A stretch of 64,000 bases of DNA from Diploptera punctata (GCA_030220185.1 JASPKZ010005707.1:186001-250000), one strand, 5' to 3'. Shown: positions 20,519 to 31,669, counted from the stretch's first letter. Numbers and translations are program-made. Notes: generated from the sequence alone by a model not told the origin.

Positions 20519-20950
20519 GTTTCCATTAAATGTCTAGGCGTAATTTAGGCTTTAACAAAAGAAGAAGAAAAAGAAAATAACATATTTGCCTATCGAATGA
20601 AGCATTTCACATCAGACAGAGATATAAATGTAGTCAGACGAATAAGATTACTAATATTTACATACGGAAATGTTCCGACGAGAGACTTAGAAAGCACATG
20701 TCACAAGATGTACAATTATTTATACTAGCTTTCATGCATAGAATATATGCGAAGCACATATGCAGACCGGGCCCCCACTTTCATACGCTCCCATTGTCAC
20801 TTTCAATCCCAGTAATTTCCTAGACATGATTTTCTCATTAATTATGAAGCAAAATGTACAATAAGGGTTTAAAGAATAGATCCTCACTTGTTCTTTTCCC
20901 CCTCTTTTCGTTTACACTGTTTTCCTTCTTGTTTTACCATTTTGTTTTAC
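20519..20950. other. No gene identified
   Basis: 20580-20740 has LINE-like blocks (atgttccgacgagagactta) but too little for assignment. Confidence 0.35.
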
Positions 20951-20954
20951 CTTT

Positions 20955-21005
20955 AGTTCGCATATCTTACGGGGGCACAGATCCTTGGACAGACAATACT
21001 TTCAT
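20955..21005. mobile_element. Terminal fragment of the 3.6/9.6-kb TIR transposon
   Basis: cgcatatcttacgggggcac then agatccttggacagacaata matches the reversed left end at 3629-3660. The other end was not found. Confidence 0.55.
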
Positions 21006-21009
21006 CTTG

Positions 21010-22215
21010 ACGTGTCATATATTAATATTTCAACATATGCTCTTATAAACTGGAGCACGGCTGTTAATAAGTACTTATTACTCCACCAAGTAATCTGCGC
21101 AGGCGGAAAATATGTTAACTAACATGCTGTCTTTCTCTTTCTCTTCCTTACTATGTTGCCACTTCCTGTCCTCTGTATACGCAGGTAGAGAGCTGACAAA
21201 TGCTATGGATTTTAATGGTCCGTCCTTCTACGCGGTCATTGGCAAAATGACTAATTTGACAACCCTACGTGTAGGAATGGGCTGTCCCTTCTCATTAGAC
21301 GTTGCCACTTGTGATTTATTATGAGGCTGGTAACGGAGAGACGTGCTTAAATTACTAATTTGACAACCAGGTTAACATCTATCACACGTGTTTATGAATT
21401 CTCCGCCCATACTTAAAATGAAAGCATTTCACTACGTGATCTAATGTACAGTCTTCTCCTACATCCCTTCCACAGATTCAGTAGTTCGGCGACACTAGCT
21501 CTAAAACTCTTCTCCTCCGCCCGTGCGAAGTTAACTTGGTGGTATAATACTAGGTGTGAAAAGGCGGTCCCTCCCCCTCCTACCCGCTTTCATATGCACT
21601 TTTAAAGAATAACAGTGTTTTACCCTGTCAGCCTATCCGACGGGAGTTTGAATAGGAGGGGATTTTTCATACCTCGTGAGCACTTATTAACAGGCCTGCA
21701 GTAGAGAGTTTCTAGAACGAGTCATGTATCATCACCAAACAATATTTGTTTAAGACAGTGTATATAACTTGTGTACATTGATAAATGTCACTACTTACTG
21801 TAATTAAATAAGCCATAATTAGTAAATACTGTTAGATAAATTAGCAGAATATATTTTTAATCTGAGAGATAACGAAGATTGATTGTGCAAAGCCAAGATG
21901 TGCAAATAAGTATTCAAGATGATCTAAGTGCCAAGACATTGTGTCATTTGCAAGCGGTACATTAAGCGTGATACTAAAAACATGTGCGTCACGCAGAAAC
22001 TGCATAAAACGACCAAATTCCTAAGGAAGTCAGGTAGTCCGATATTGTTTGTTTACAAGAATATGCATTTATTTTATTGTTTTATGCTAACGTTAGCATA
22101 TTTAAACGCGTTGGACTGAAGAGAAAACAAACATATCGTGTTTAACTTTTATAGGAATGAAGTTTAATTTATGGTGAAATTAAATGTTTCTTACCTCTCC
22201 TCATATGAATCTTCT
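21010..22215. other. No gene identified
   Basis: Several short frames without recognisable content. 21180-21320 and 21420-21660 are less AT-rich and might hold old repeats. No partner copies seen in this window. Confidence 0.35.
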
Positions 22216-22220
22216 AAGTA

Positions 22221-22257
22221 GATCGTGATTTCGAGACCATAACGGTCTCATCTTCAG
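22221..22257 (-). ncRNA. Hammerhead-like core, solitary
   Basis: CTGAAGA, one unpaired base, stem II gagacc/ggtctc with 5-base loop, then GAAA. The strongest stem II of all units. Followed by tcacgatc. Confidence 0.4.
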
Positions 22258-22299
22258 TACAATCTTAGCGACTGATGTTATGTCGATCGGAAGAAACTC

Positions 22300-22640
22300 T
22301 TCTTCTTCCCTCTGTTGATGGACCGACGAACCTCTGGCAAAATTTGCGGGAATTTCGAAGTTGGTAAGTTTTTCTTTGTTTTTCTGAATGGTTCAGCATA
22401 CACAACGCTTTTCAGATGCCCCCAGAGGTAGAAACGCAGGGGGTTTAAGTCCGGTGATCTAGCAGGCCATGCAACAGGGCCGAGACAATAATGTCATTCG
22501 TCAGTGCCATCTACCGCGGCAACGATGCATTTATGGACACTTATTCACAGGACATTTTTTCCTCCATTTCCGGTCAGGAATCGGTCCCCGCAGTTTGTCG
22601 ATGTAATTCACCCTGTACATATTACATGAGGACGTGCTCA
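22300..22640 (-). mobile_element. Mariner-type transposase fragment
   Basis: The minus strand encodes AWPARSPDLNPLRFYLWGHL then KSVVYAEPF, the third catalytic region of DUF4817-type transposases, here with Asp changed to Arg in the LRFY position. The remainder is frameshifted. Confidence 0.7.
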
Positions 22641-22965
22641 ACACCTTCATTCCTTTGGAATTCGTTAACAAATGTGTAATTGGAAGAGTGAAGCAAGTGC
22701 ATTCAAGTGCTTTACTGTTTACTATTGGATTTATTTTCTCAAATACTTACATAATATAAATTGATGATATTTATTTGCCGTAAACGTATCTGCAATAGAT
22801 TAAGGTTGACATATGAAAGCTAATTTATTTATTTTTTATTATTTCCACTTAATGTACTAATAGTTTTTTAATTTAACAAATAATAAAATATAGGTGATTG
22901 AAAAATTCCTCAAATGTAGAGGAATGTAATATGTGCTAACATTACTATAGATACAATCAACATAT
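22641..22965. other. AT-rich, nothing identified
   Basis: No open frame or repeat partner seen. Confidence 0.5.
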
Positions 22966-22975
22966 ATTGTTATAT

Positions 22976-23385
22976 GATTTTTTATTTATAGTTGTAAGCC
23001 CATGTTTCCCTTAATAGAGATTTAGGCGCTCTCCCCCTACAGGGAAGAATTTGAACCATACTAATTTAGTTACACTTGCTTTCGTGTAGATGTCATTTGA
23101 GTGGTCCGTGGTCAGCGTTCCGCCTCATACTGACATCTAGGAAACCAATGTAGTACTAGCACGAGAAAATTCGGTAAATTTTGCTTAGAGGCCTTTTCAT
23201 TCAAGCTTAAGGATCTTTTACGAGTCTAAAAATCTTCAGACTCGGGACCCACGGCTTAAAGTCCCTCCCGGAGGACTCGCACCTTGGATTTTTTCATCCT
23301 AAAAAATCATCGATCCCGGCTGGGTTTGAACCCGCGACCCTTGGGACCAGAGGCAAGGAGCATAACCACTAGTCCACCGCGGCCG
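22976..23385 (-). mobile_element. Second tRNA-derived SINE family, 410 bp, TSD attgttatat
   Basis: The head on the minus strand reads gtggactagtggttatgctc ... gggtcgcgggttcaaaccc (boxes A and B). Flanked by attgttatat at 22966-22975 and 23386-23395 (14 bp with one mismatch). The body is unrelated to the first SINE family. Confidence 0.85.
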
Positions 23386-23395
23386 ATTGTTATAT

Positions 23396-23880
23396 AATTA
23401 ATTTATTAAATATATGAAGCGATCTCACTACAGGCCATAGGAGACTAGGGTGAATAGGGGTTGGAGGTAGTAGACCCTTGTCTTAGGCTGCAGTTACAGT
23501 GTTTATTTTCCATTAGTCGTGTATAGTCAGTTGTTAGTGACAATGTCAAGTGCGAAAATTAGACCTTCTATTCACAATAAACATTTACGTCTGACAGACA
23601 GTAGCCGGAAATCAGTGCTGATTTAATTTCTCTGTATGTCATATTATCCAGAAATCCGTATGCATACAAACTCTGACCATCTTCCATTGACTTTATTGTC
23701 CATTTCAAGTAGGTCTACCACTATATTTTGCCACTGATTTTGCCACTTGTCCAGTCATCCACTTGTACCAGTGGTAGAAGAAGACACTTTCCCCCTCTTC
23801 ACCACTAGCGCCATTGCTTCCCCTCACCGGTTATAAAGTTAACGTGGTCGAGTAATAATTCCTTTAGTTCTTCTTCTTCT
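23396..23880. other. No gene identified
   Basis: Mixed composition. No open frame or partner copy noted. Confidence 0.4.
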
Positions 23881-23884
23881 TCGA

Positions 23885-24800
23885 CTTTCCCCCTATTATA
23901 GGTTTGCCGTCTTCAGTTTCCATTTATCTCTATCATTTCAATCTCCCTCTTCCAAATTCCTATCATCCATTATGGTTCTGACGTAGGTTTTCCATTTCCA
24001 TCTTGGTGTGCCACGTTTATTTCTTCCAGGGGGTGACCACTGGTATATATTTTTTGGCCATCTTTGATTTTCCATTCTTTGTACATGGCCATACCATTTA
24101 AGCGTTTGATTTTCAATCCTCTTAACAACAGATGTGGTGACATTCATTTCTCTCCAAAGGAATTCATTTCTTATTTTATCCTGTCTTGGTTTTTGGAGGT
24201 TTCTTCTAAAATAATCAAATTCAACTGTTCTAATTTTATTCTATTATAATTCCGTCAAAGACCAAGTTTCACTTCCATATGACAAAATATTCTGTATTAT
24301 GCTCTTATAAAGTTTCATTTTAGTTTCCTTTGTAATATTTTTGTTCCAAATTATTCCATGTAATGTCTTAGTTGCATTTTTTGCATTGAAATTTTAGTCT
24401 GTACATCTCTCTCACAGGTATCTGAACTCGTAATTATTGACCCAAGATATTTAAAAAAATCACATTTATTTTTATTTTACCTGTTTCGAGTATGAGGTCA
24501 TCCACATCCTTTCCCAAACACATATATTCTGTTTTCTGTAAATTTATATTCAGTCCCCATTTTTTATATTCTTCCATTAGTTTATTTATCATTTATTTCA
24601 TATCATCTTCATCCCCTGCAAAAATTATTTGATCATCAGCAAACAACAATGAATGCAGTACTTTTCCTCCTATAGGTATATCCATTTCAGAATATTTTTT
24701 ATACCACAAGTTAAGATCCTGGTCTAAATAAATGTTAAAAAGAATTGGTGACAAACTGCATCCCTGCTTAAGGCCTTTATTCACTGTGAATTCCTCTGTT
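23885..24800 (-). mobile_element. LINE group C fragment with partial RT
   Basis: The minus strand carries GLKQGCSLSPILFNIYLDQD then FADDQIIFAGDE (FADD catalytic box), and downstream NQTLKWYGHVQRMENQRWPK and KRGTPRWKWK. Several frameshifts. 5'-truncated next to the MITE at 24807. Confidence 0.85.
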
Positions 24801-24806
24801 AAATTA

Positions 24807-25375
24807 CAGAGTGATTCAGAAATATGGCTATACGTTTCATCGAATTTTGTGACGAAAATATTATTATTAAAGAGAATATGATATTATCATTGGAAAAGGA
24901 ATCCTTCAAATTACAACAATAGAACAAAAGAAAACACTGCTCACGTGCAGCTTGGCGGGTTGATTTTTGTGGGCTAGTGTCGAACGCCTCCACAATTCTC
25001 TTCGTTGTTTCTGCATCCGTGCTAATGCGAGGCCTTCCAGGAGGTTTGATTTTCTGCATCCTTGCCGTTTCCAGCAGTCGTTTTCTCCACTTCCCCACAG
25101 TCGACGGCTGCAATGCTACGTTAAACCCACGTGTTGCATGTCTTTCAGCCTCACGATCATTAAGCATACGTTATTTCCCATGCAGCAATTGTAATTTGCT
25201 GTTGCATATTCAATGCCATTTTGACTAATGACGTAAGTTCTACACTGTTTTGTTTTATTCCATTGTTGTAATTTGAATAATTGCCTTTCCAACGGTAATT
25301 CCATATTTCCTGTGATGGTAATATTTTCATCGCATAACGCGATCAAACGTATAGCCATATTTATGATTCACCCCG
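24807..25375. mobile_element. Internally deleted mariner-type element, about 115-bp TIRs, TA target
   Basis: Ends cagagtgattcagaaatatg / catatttatgattcaccccg, TA at both sides. The complementary case to 19009-19516: this one keeps the transposase N-terminus. Confidence 0.85.
24940..25167 (-). pseudogene. Transposase N-terminal helix-turn-helix fragment
   Basis: Encodes ERHATRGFNVALQPSTVGKW, RKRLLETARM and KIKPPGRPRISTDAETTKRI, then STRQAARE. A two-part helix-turn-helix with a GRPR linker as in DUF4817-type or Tc1-like proteins. The frame then runs into TIR sequence. Confidence 0.75.
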
Positions 25376-25507
25376 TATTCTGTATTTTTACTTTAGCTTT
25401 TGTATTACTATAGATCCTCCTAACAATATTAATCCATTTATCCATTTCTTTAGTTAATTCAGTAAATATTTTTACTTTCTCGGTGCTAATTTATAATGTG
25501 TATTTAC

Positions 25508-25680
25508 CTGTATCCTCTCTCATCTGCTATATAATGCACCACCTTAACGTTGCCATCTGGCTCCACTACACCGTAGCTTCCAGTTACTGTGCCGTTCGGA
25601 TGACGTTCTTCCTCTCTGAACTGTACGTTTCCAGTGTGAGGATCATCCACATCGTATCCGAACGCGTAGGTCCCTGGTCC
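25508..25680 (-). CDS. Cuticle protein exon with R&R chitin-binding domain
   Basis: A 173-bp exon on the minus strand, acceptor tgttaaatttacag before 25680 and donor CAG|GTAAAT at 25507. It encodes GPGTYAFGYDVDDPHTGNVQ, then FREEERHPNGTVTGSYGVVE and PDGNVKVVHYIADERGYR. The YxFxYxxxD...GSY...PDG...VxYxAD pattern is the extended Rebers-Riddiford consensus (chitin_bind_4), which binds chitin in arthropod cuticle. It starts in phase 0, matching the phase 0 end of the exon at 33477-33584 upstream on the same strand. Later exons are expected further left but I could not identify them. Protein is secreted to the extracellular matrix. Confidence 0.88.
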
Positions 25681-25942
25681 CTGTAAATTTAACAATATAT
25701 ATGTAACATCTGCACAGAGTGGAAGTAATATAAGTACGTAGATTTTAATAATGAATTGCCTGAGACAAGTATAGTAACATTCTCTTGTAACTTTTTTTTT
25801 AAATGCTACCAGGTTGTCTTTCATGACATTTCTGCCTCTCTACCCCGGCATTGGTGGAATTATATATTTATGTAACAACTTATTACACTTGCTCAAAAGA
25901 TGCTGATTTTTGGTCATTTTTCGAAAATGCTGTGTATTTTTC

Positions 25943-26045
25943 TTAGGTTGGGGTACCTGGAAGGAGGAGTTACGTTATCCCGATGAAATGATGGATGATA
26001 AATGACAATGAAGCACCAGGACAGTCCATATCTAAACTTAACTTT
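25943..26045 (-). mobile_element. Diverged SINE tail-A fragment
   Basis: ttggggtacctggaaggagg and aggacagtccatatct resemble the tail of 20120-20503 with many changes. Confidence 0.5.
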
Positions 26046-26099
26046 AATTCCAGACTACGGGAACTGCAGGAATAATGTCCTTTGAAGAAAAATCCCTAT

Positions 26100-26665
26100 G
26101 GTCTGACTGGTAACACTGGTCAACATGATTTTTGTCTCATGAGCACCAATAGTTGTACTTAATGCAGTTTTTTTTATCGTGTTTTCAAATATGTATTCAG
26201 AATTTCTCCATCACCCACAGTTTTTTTATTTCAATTTCAATTAATGGAATTAAATAATTATTTTTTAATAAACGTTTTTTCGTCCATTTGTCCATTGTCA
26301 AATAAAACCAAATGAGCTAACTCAAATGGTTTCAGCTATGGAAAAGAGATATCAAGGCAAATGGAATCCTAATATGCTGGCCGATTATTGTTGGACCATC
26401 AAGAGGGATGCTCCACAGGCGAAATATAGCAGAAAATCGTCATTTCTTACTTTCTAGGTGAGTCTGATTGTACGAATATTGTGTAGTTACGAATGTAGAA
26501 AATATTAAAGTGTTTGAAATTATAAATGCATGTCTCTCGGAAACCTTGCGTGATGGAGAAAACCCGATATAATATTTGAATTCGGGAGAAAAAATACTAT
26601 CAGAATCACATATTTTTCTTTCTGAGACAAAAAAAGTTTATGTTTTGTTGCTCAGTGTAAACGAA
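26100..26665 (+). mobile_element. Non-autonomous TIR element with a conserved short frame
   Basis: About 565 bp, inverted copy at 49540-50100 and a fragment at 40560-40665. Imperfect ends cactggtcaacatgattttt / ...gttgctcagtg. The centre encodes MVSAMEKRYQGKWNPNMLAD followed by YCWTIKRDAPQAKYSRKSSF, open in this copy and largely alike in the other. The parent transposon family is not recognised. Confidence 0.65.
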
Positions 26666-26895
26666 CCGGGGACATCATGAACTGTAGTCAGAAACACTGA
26701 CTCACTAGCCCATCAGACTGGTCACGCATGCACTTATTTGAAAGAAATCATAATTGTATCATCTGATTATGCTGGAGATATAAAATTCACCCATTAATAA
26801 ATTAACAGGAAATTCATGGAGCCTGTAAGACAAACCTCTATAAGTCTACAGCCGTTTATTTTCTTTCATTCATTAAAATCATTAGTTTCCTTTAT
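26666..26895. other. No gene identified
   Basis: Unique-looking sequence between two elements. Confidence 0.4.
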
Positions 26896-26898
26896 TGT

Positions 26899-27135
26899 CT
26901 TGTCACGCAGCGGGCCCGGGTTCGATCCCCGGTCGGGACAGTTTTTCTGGGTGAGGTTTTTATCGGGGGTTTCCCTCACCTGTAAGACAGATGTTAGGAA
27001 AACTTCAAGGCCCAAACGGTCCCCGAAATCATATGGCCATCGCAATCATCATCATTCATATTCATCTTAGTTTAAGCCTAGGATTAGGGACTCTCCTGGC
27101 GCACCACTATCATCATCATCGCCCATCATATCACC
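26899..27135 (+). mobile_element. tRNA-derived SINE, tail-A, truncated
   Basis: Starts in the head (cttgtcacgcagcgggcccg), box B ggttcgatccc, ends within tail A (catcgcccatcatat). Abuts the bacterial-like segment. Confidence 0.88.
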
Positions 27136-28340
27136 TCTATAAGCAATAAGTTGTCTTGTCGCGATTAACCCATCATTATTGCAAATCCAATCTCCAGATA
27201 CTTATTTATTTACTTACTCACTGGCACTATCGAACCCGTAGGTTCATGGCCGCGCGGACATAAGCTCTCCACACACCCCTATCCTGAGCTAATGCTTTCC
27301 AATCATTCCCTGTATAATCTACTTCCCTCAAATCATAGTTAATGGTATATCCCACCTCATTCTTGGTCTACCAACTGGGCGTTTTCCCTCTGGCTTTCCC
27401 ACAAGAAGCTTCAATGCAAGTCTTTCATTCTCCATACGTGCAACATGTCCTGCCCAATGCAGTCTACGAGACTCAACTGTTCTTATTACTTCTGGCTTCC
27501 TATAAATACCATGTAGTTCATTGTTATGTAGTCTTCTCCATTCACCTGTCTGTTCATCTCTCTTTGGTCCAAAAATTTTCGTAAGTACTTTATTCTCAAA
27601 TACTTGTAATCTGCTTTCCTACCTTGAAGTAAGAGTCCATGTTTCGCACCCATATAATATAACTGGTAGAATAATAGTTTTATATATTTTCAGTTTAAAG
27701 TTTTTTAAAAGGAGTTGGAACATCAAGAGTCTCTGCAATGCATAATAGCACGCATTTCGAGAATTGCGCCTATGTTTAATTTCTTTGTGCATCTCATTCC
27801 TATTTGTGATTATTGTTCCTAGGTATTTGAATTGAGCCACTTCCTCAAAATTTCCCTCATTTGTCATTAGCTGTCCATTTCCATTATATAATGAATTTCT
27901 ACGTGTGAGACCATATATTTAGTTTTATTGATATTTACTTCCAGTCCTAATTTCTTAGTGTTACTCAATAGTGTGTGCGTGTTGTCCTTTAGTATCTCCT
28001 CGCTATCGGCCAATAGTACTACATCATCAGCATAAACTAACAGCTTATTAATACCATTGAGTTGTAAGCCTTCCTCATTCTCTAAAGATTTAATGGCATG
28101 CTCTAGTACAAAATTAAATAGTAGAGGAGTTAGTGCATCTCCAGATAACACTCTAAAATTATGATGTATTGTCTTATTGACATCAGGAACAATAGGACAA
28201 GTAACTCCACGTATTCCTCCTTTTCTTCTTGGCATTTGCAACCAAGTCCAATGAGATTGTTCTGTATGTGTAGAGATAGCAATAATTTGCACATTTCTCA
28301 TTTCAAAATCTTGAATTTGTTCTTGAAATGCATATATTTC
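27136..28340 (-). pseudogene. Bacterial-type peroxiredoxin (AhpC/TSA) fragment, split by a LINE
   Basis: On the minus strand, 28340-28138 encodes [20 protein letters not shown], then AISTHTEQSHWTWLQMPRRK and GGIRGVTCPIVPDVNKTIHH then NFRVLSGD; 27200-27136 continues WICNNDGLIATRQLIAYRG. The two parts join exactly across a LINE insertion whose TSD is tctccagata. The THTEQSHWxWLQ, GG(I)xGVxxP(I)xxDxNKTI and AYRG blocks fit 2-Cys peroxiredoxins, which reduce peroxides; the extra residues before AYRG recall Bacteroidetes forms. Both active-site Cys regions are missing (only the middle of the protein is here). Base composition is strongly AT-rich. No intron signals. Most likely an endosymbiont-derived nuclear insertion. 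A host peroxiredoxin pseudogene is possible but fits less well. Confidence 0.75.
27201..28137 (-). mobile_element. LINE group A inserted in the peroxiredoxin fragment
   Basis: Flanked by tctccagata at 27191-27200 and 28138-28147. Minus strand carries LLFNFVLEHAIKSLENEEGL, VYADDVVLLADSEE and the later family blocks with frameshifts. 5'-truncated in the RT domain. Its reading frame happens to continue from the peroxiredoxin frame, making a chance 144-codon fusion. Confidence 0.92.
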
Positions 28341-28341
28341 A

Positions 28342-28475
28342 TAGGAAATCCGTTTCCCATTCCTTTAGCTACAGTAATTAAATCTGGTTTTGTAGAGTAT
28401 AATTGATGAGAAAATAATGATCCTATTCTTCCATATCCACTTTGAACCTCATCTACAATCAATAACTTCCTACTT
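28342..28475 (-). pseudogene. Bacterial-type acetylornithine/ornithine aminotransferase fragment
   Basis: The minus strand encodes [20 protein letters not shown] and then [18 protein letters not shown]. This is the PLP-binding core of class III aminotransferases such as ArgD: the Asp of VDEVQ and the Lys of VAKG bind the cofactor in the family. Joined at about 28341 to the peroxiredoxin fragment in a different frame, so not a natural fusion protein. Only about 45 codons are present. Composition and motifs (AKGMGNGFP) suggest a Bacteroidetes donor. Confidence 0.75.
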
Positions 28476-28479
28476 TAAA

Positions 28480-28555
28480 AAAAATCTAAACCGGGATACA
28501 GGAGAAATTAAAATATCTGTATTTTCTGTTCTAAATTGTATACTTCCTATGTATA
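28480..28555 (-). other. Possible third piece of the bacterial mosaic
   Basis: Open on the minus strand as SIQFRTENTDILISPVSRF. Not identified. It lies between an A-run (28476-28483) and the 165-bp tandem repeats. Confidence 0.3.
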
Positions 28556-29010
28556 ATAAATATGAAATTATTGTATTGTCACGGGTTTTTTACAAGTATA
28601 CAAAGTTTCAAGTCGATCCAATGTCTCTTAGTGGGTGAAAATCGTGTTAAAAAATTCCGTTACATAAATACAAAGACACTTTTTTTGATTTTCTGATGAT
28701 TCTGGCCAGGATTTTAGAAAATAAATATGAAATTATTGTATTGTCACGGGTTCTTTACAAGTATACAAAGTTTCAAGTCGATCCAATGTCTCTTAGTGGG
28801 TGAAAATCGTGTTCAAAAATTCCGTTACATAAATACAAAGACACTTTTTTTGATTTTCTGATGATTCTGGCCAGGATTTTAGAAAATAAATATGAAATTA
28901 TTGTATTGTCACGGGTCCTTTACAAGTACACAAAATTTCAAGTCGATCCAATTATTTTAAGTGGGTGAAAAACGCGTTGAAAAATTCAGTTACATAGACA
29001 GATAGATAGA
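28556..29010 (+). repeat. Tandem repeat, 2.8 units of about 165 bp
   Basis: Units start at 28556, 28720 and 28886 with aataaatatgaaattattgt. Units 1 and 2 are almost identical, the third more diverged, ending in gacagatagatagatagata. Same family as 1-150. The terminal style resembles RTE-type 3' ends. Confidence 0.92.
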
Positions 29011-29129
29011 TAGATACAGGTCAAGCTAATATAAAGCGTGTAAAAATGTTTGCCTAAGCATTGTGCCGCAAATGTAGGAAAAAACAAAACGATACGGCTC
29101 TTTTTTTTGGGATTATCTGGAACAGGAAG

Positions 29130-29330
29130 AACTAATATTTCTAATGATCCGACTCAGCCTCTAACGGAAATGAGTACCAGACGCTTGTGCTGGGGTAAAG
29201 GCGGCCGTCACGCAGGGCTGACAATCCGGCTGACATCAAGTGCCGATTATCCAGAAAAAGTGGGAGCCTTAACCTCCTACTACCCGAGGGGCCTCCTGAG
29301 GCCTGTAGTGGGATTAAAAAAAATGATATC
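29130..29330. other. GC-richer repeat-like segment, unassigned
   Basis: Includes ccgaggggcctcctgaggcc. No second copy in this window. An open frame here (29050-29343) has no recognisable content. Confidence 0.35.
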
Positions 29331-29346
29331 AATAGAAATTTAGTGA

Positions 29347-29445
29347 CAACGTAACCCCGCCTTCCAGGCGCCTCAACCTCAGAGGTGGGTTACAAGTACG
29401 GCATGCCAGGAGAAAAACCAGGAATGTCGAAAGACAGCCTCGGAC
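29347..29445 (+). mobile_element. SINE tail-A fragment
   Basis: gtaaccccgccttccaggcg ... ccaggaatgtcgaaagaca matches the tail of 20120-20503. Confidence 0.75.
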
Positions 29446-29449
29446 ATTT

Positions 29450-30105
29450 GCAGAATATTCCTTTATAAACGCTTTATGTGCCCTATGATGTTCGGAGTTT
29501 ACAGGGAAGCATGTTGTGGACAATACTACTAGAAATATAAGGTGTGTTTTTGTTTCATATCTGAGTTTACCAACATCTGATAAAATACATAACTTTACAA
29601 ACGTGGGACTAAGCTATACTAACATAGAAGCGGAAAACATAAAATGTTGCGTAAGAACACAATTAGAGCGTCATGTGTTTGTGCAACATTACGCGCATGT
29701 GTGAGAAAATGTTGACAATAAAATGTTTCTCACAGCCTTCGGTCAACAACATTGTTCTATATTATAAACAACATATTGTTATGCTGTTATCTTTCAATTC
29801 TCTTAAAAACATGAATGAAATCTAAATTCCAGTCGCTGTAATTCTTCAAAACTTATTTCGTTTTATGATCCGTCACTGTTTTAAAAATAAATATGTTACT
29901 TTCTATATTACAATAGCATCATGGATTTAGAGCAATTGTTTCATACATATTTGGATATATTTTATCTAACACAAGCTACGCCTAAATAAATGAACATTAA
30001 TGTGCCTTTATGTTTAACAGGTGTTGTTCTTGCTAACTCATCAATTTATATTGTTCTTCATGACACCTAGTTGAATAAGTGGAAGGAAAAATAATTATAA
30101 ATTTA
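29450..30105. other. AT-rich, nothing identified
   Basis: No open frame or repeat partner of note. Confidence 0.45.
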
Positions 30106-30109
30106 TACA

Positions 30110-30950
30110 TTTTATGGCCCGTGCTGATTATCCGGCGTTGCCCGGGAATCTACTTATCCCGAACGTCTTGATATAAATGAGCTGAAATACGAAAATTAAT
30201 CTGTTTTATGTTTAGTTACATAAATAAAAGGAAGAGTTTATATCGTAATTATTTTTATAGATACCCCGTGCTGTTTACCCGCCGTTGTCCGGGAATATAC
30301 TCATCCCGATCTTCTTGGCATAAATGAGCTGAAAGAAAAAAATTAATGAACTTATTATAATTGGTTGTATAAGTAAAATGAAAAATAATTATAAATGTAT
30401 ATAGTAATTATTTTAAGATTCCCTGTGCTGATTATTCAGTGTTGCCCGGGAATCAACTTATCTCGATCTTCTTGGCATAAATGAGCTAAAACACAAAATT
30501 CGTTATTGTGAGTTATCCGTAAAAGAATACCCGCCATGTGCTGCTATGCTTGTACAGGAATCTACGTACTTGTCTCAATCTTCTTGGCATCAATGAAAGA
30601 TGAAAATAGTTATTGTGAGTTATCCGTAAGACATAAACATATGCTGTCGCGGACTTTTTTGTAGAGCTTTTTGAGATATTTAATTCTGTGTTCATTAATT
30701 TTGTGTATTTGTTATGGTTTAGGCAGCGTAAGCCATTTAAGCGTCCAAAGAGCTACTTTAATCACGTTTTCCACTATAAAGGGCGATTTTTAAGGGTGTA
30801 GGAGTTGAGTACCACAGCTCTCTTATAGCCTATGTTCATTCCGGGAATCGCCTGAACATTTTGCAAAAAGCCCCATCACAATCGGATCAACGGTATGGCC
30901 GCTCATAAAGTACGAACAAACAAACATTCATTTTTATATCTTCTAATCTG
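30110..30950 (+). mobile_element. RTE-like retroelement remnant with about 150-bp internal repeats
   Basis: Four decaying units share gttgcccgggaat(c/a) (30133, 30282, 30436, 30560) and cttcttggcataaatgagct. The 3' end reads catcacaatcggatcaacgg then acaaacaaacattcat, as in RTE-type tails. Non-coding. Confidence 0.6.
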
Positions 30951-31229
30951 CTGTAAAACCGGTAGCGAATCACACAACAGCTTTTGGTCAGCTGACTGGC
31001 TGCTTCACTAACAGTGTTGTCAACATTACGACACAACTGTCACACGTCATATTTACAGAAGATGTCACGGTATTACCAAGTCTACCGTTGAACTACTACC
31101 AGGATTCTCACGTTCTTTTTTTGAAATAATCTCTAACGTTACAACAAATAATAAGCACATGCGAATTGAAAATCTTATGAACTATTCATGGGTAAATATT
31201 ATTTGATAAAATACACAACACAGAAATTA

Positions 31230-31480
31230 GGGACAAATGCCATATTCAAGACATAACCAAATTTATTATAGATAGACGAAAATATTGGAAGGGTCATGTA
31301 GGATGAATGGAAGAAAACCGGCTTGCAAAAAGAGCTAAAGGAGATAGACCAATGGACGGGACAAGAACAAGAGGAAGACCAGCCAAGAGATGGATAGACA
31401 GTGAATGCACATCCAATACGTGATTTTGGAAATAAACAGGATGAAAATCCTACAAATTAAGTTTAAGAAGAAGAAGAAGA
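31230..31480 (+). mobile_element. LINE 3' fragment (group B-like)
   Basis: aacaagaggaagaccagcca (RGRPAKRW-like) and a (GAA)n tail at 31470-31487. Confidence 0.6.
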
Positions 31481-31669
31481 AGTAGAAGTTAAGAATTGTT
31501 TCTCTGGTTTGCGAATTAATACTCTTCCGACTCATCCGCAGCATTATGACGCTTAAAGTACACAGATAACACCACACTGTAATAAAATCCCAACTGATTC
31601 CTCCACCACGCAAGTCCATGTTGACTTGTCAACGCCGCTTTGATTTGTAAATAACGTGCAGCGACCCCG

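Noticed and set aside
27867..28301. 144-codon frame joining peroxiredoxin to reverse transcriptase
   Set aside because: The fusion is made by a LINE inserted with a TSD; the two parts have separate origins.
29050..29343. 97-codon frame in a GC-richer patch
   Set aside because: No recognisable domain, no splice signals, and next to SINE tail sequence; likely repeat-derived.
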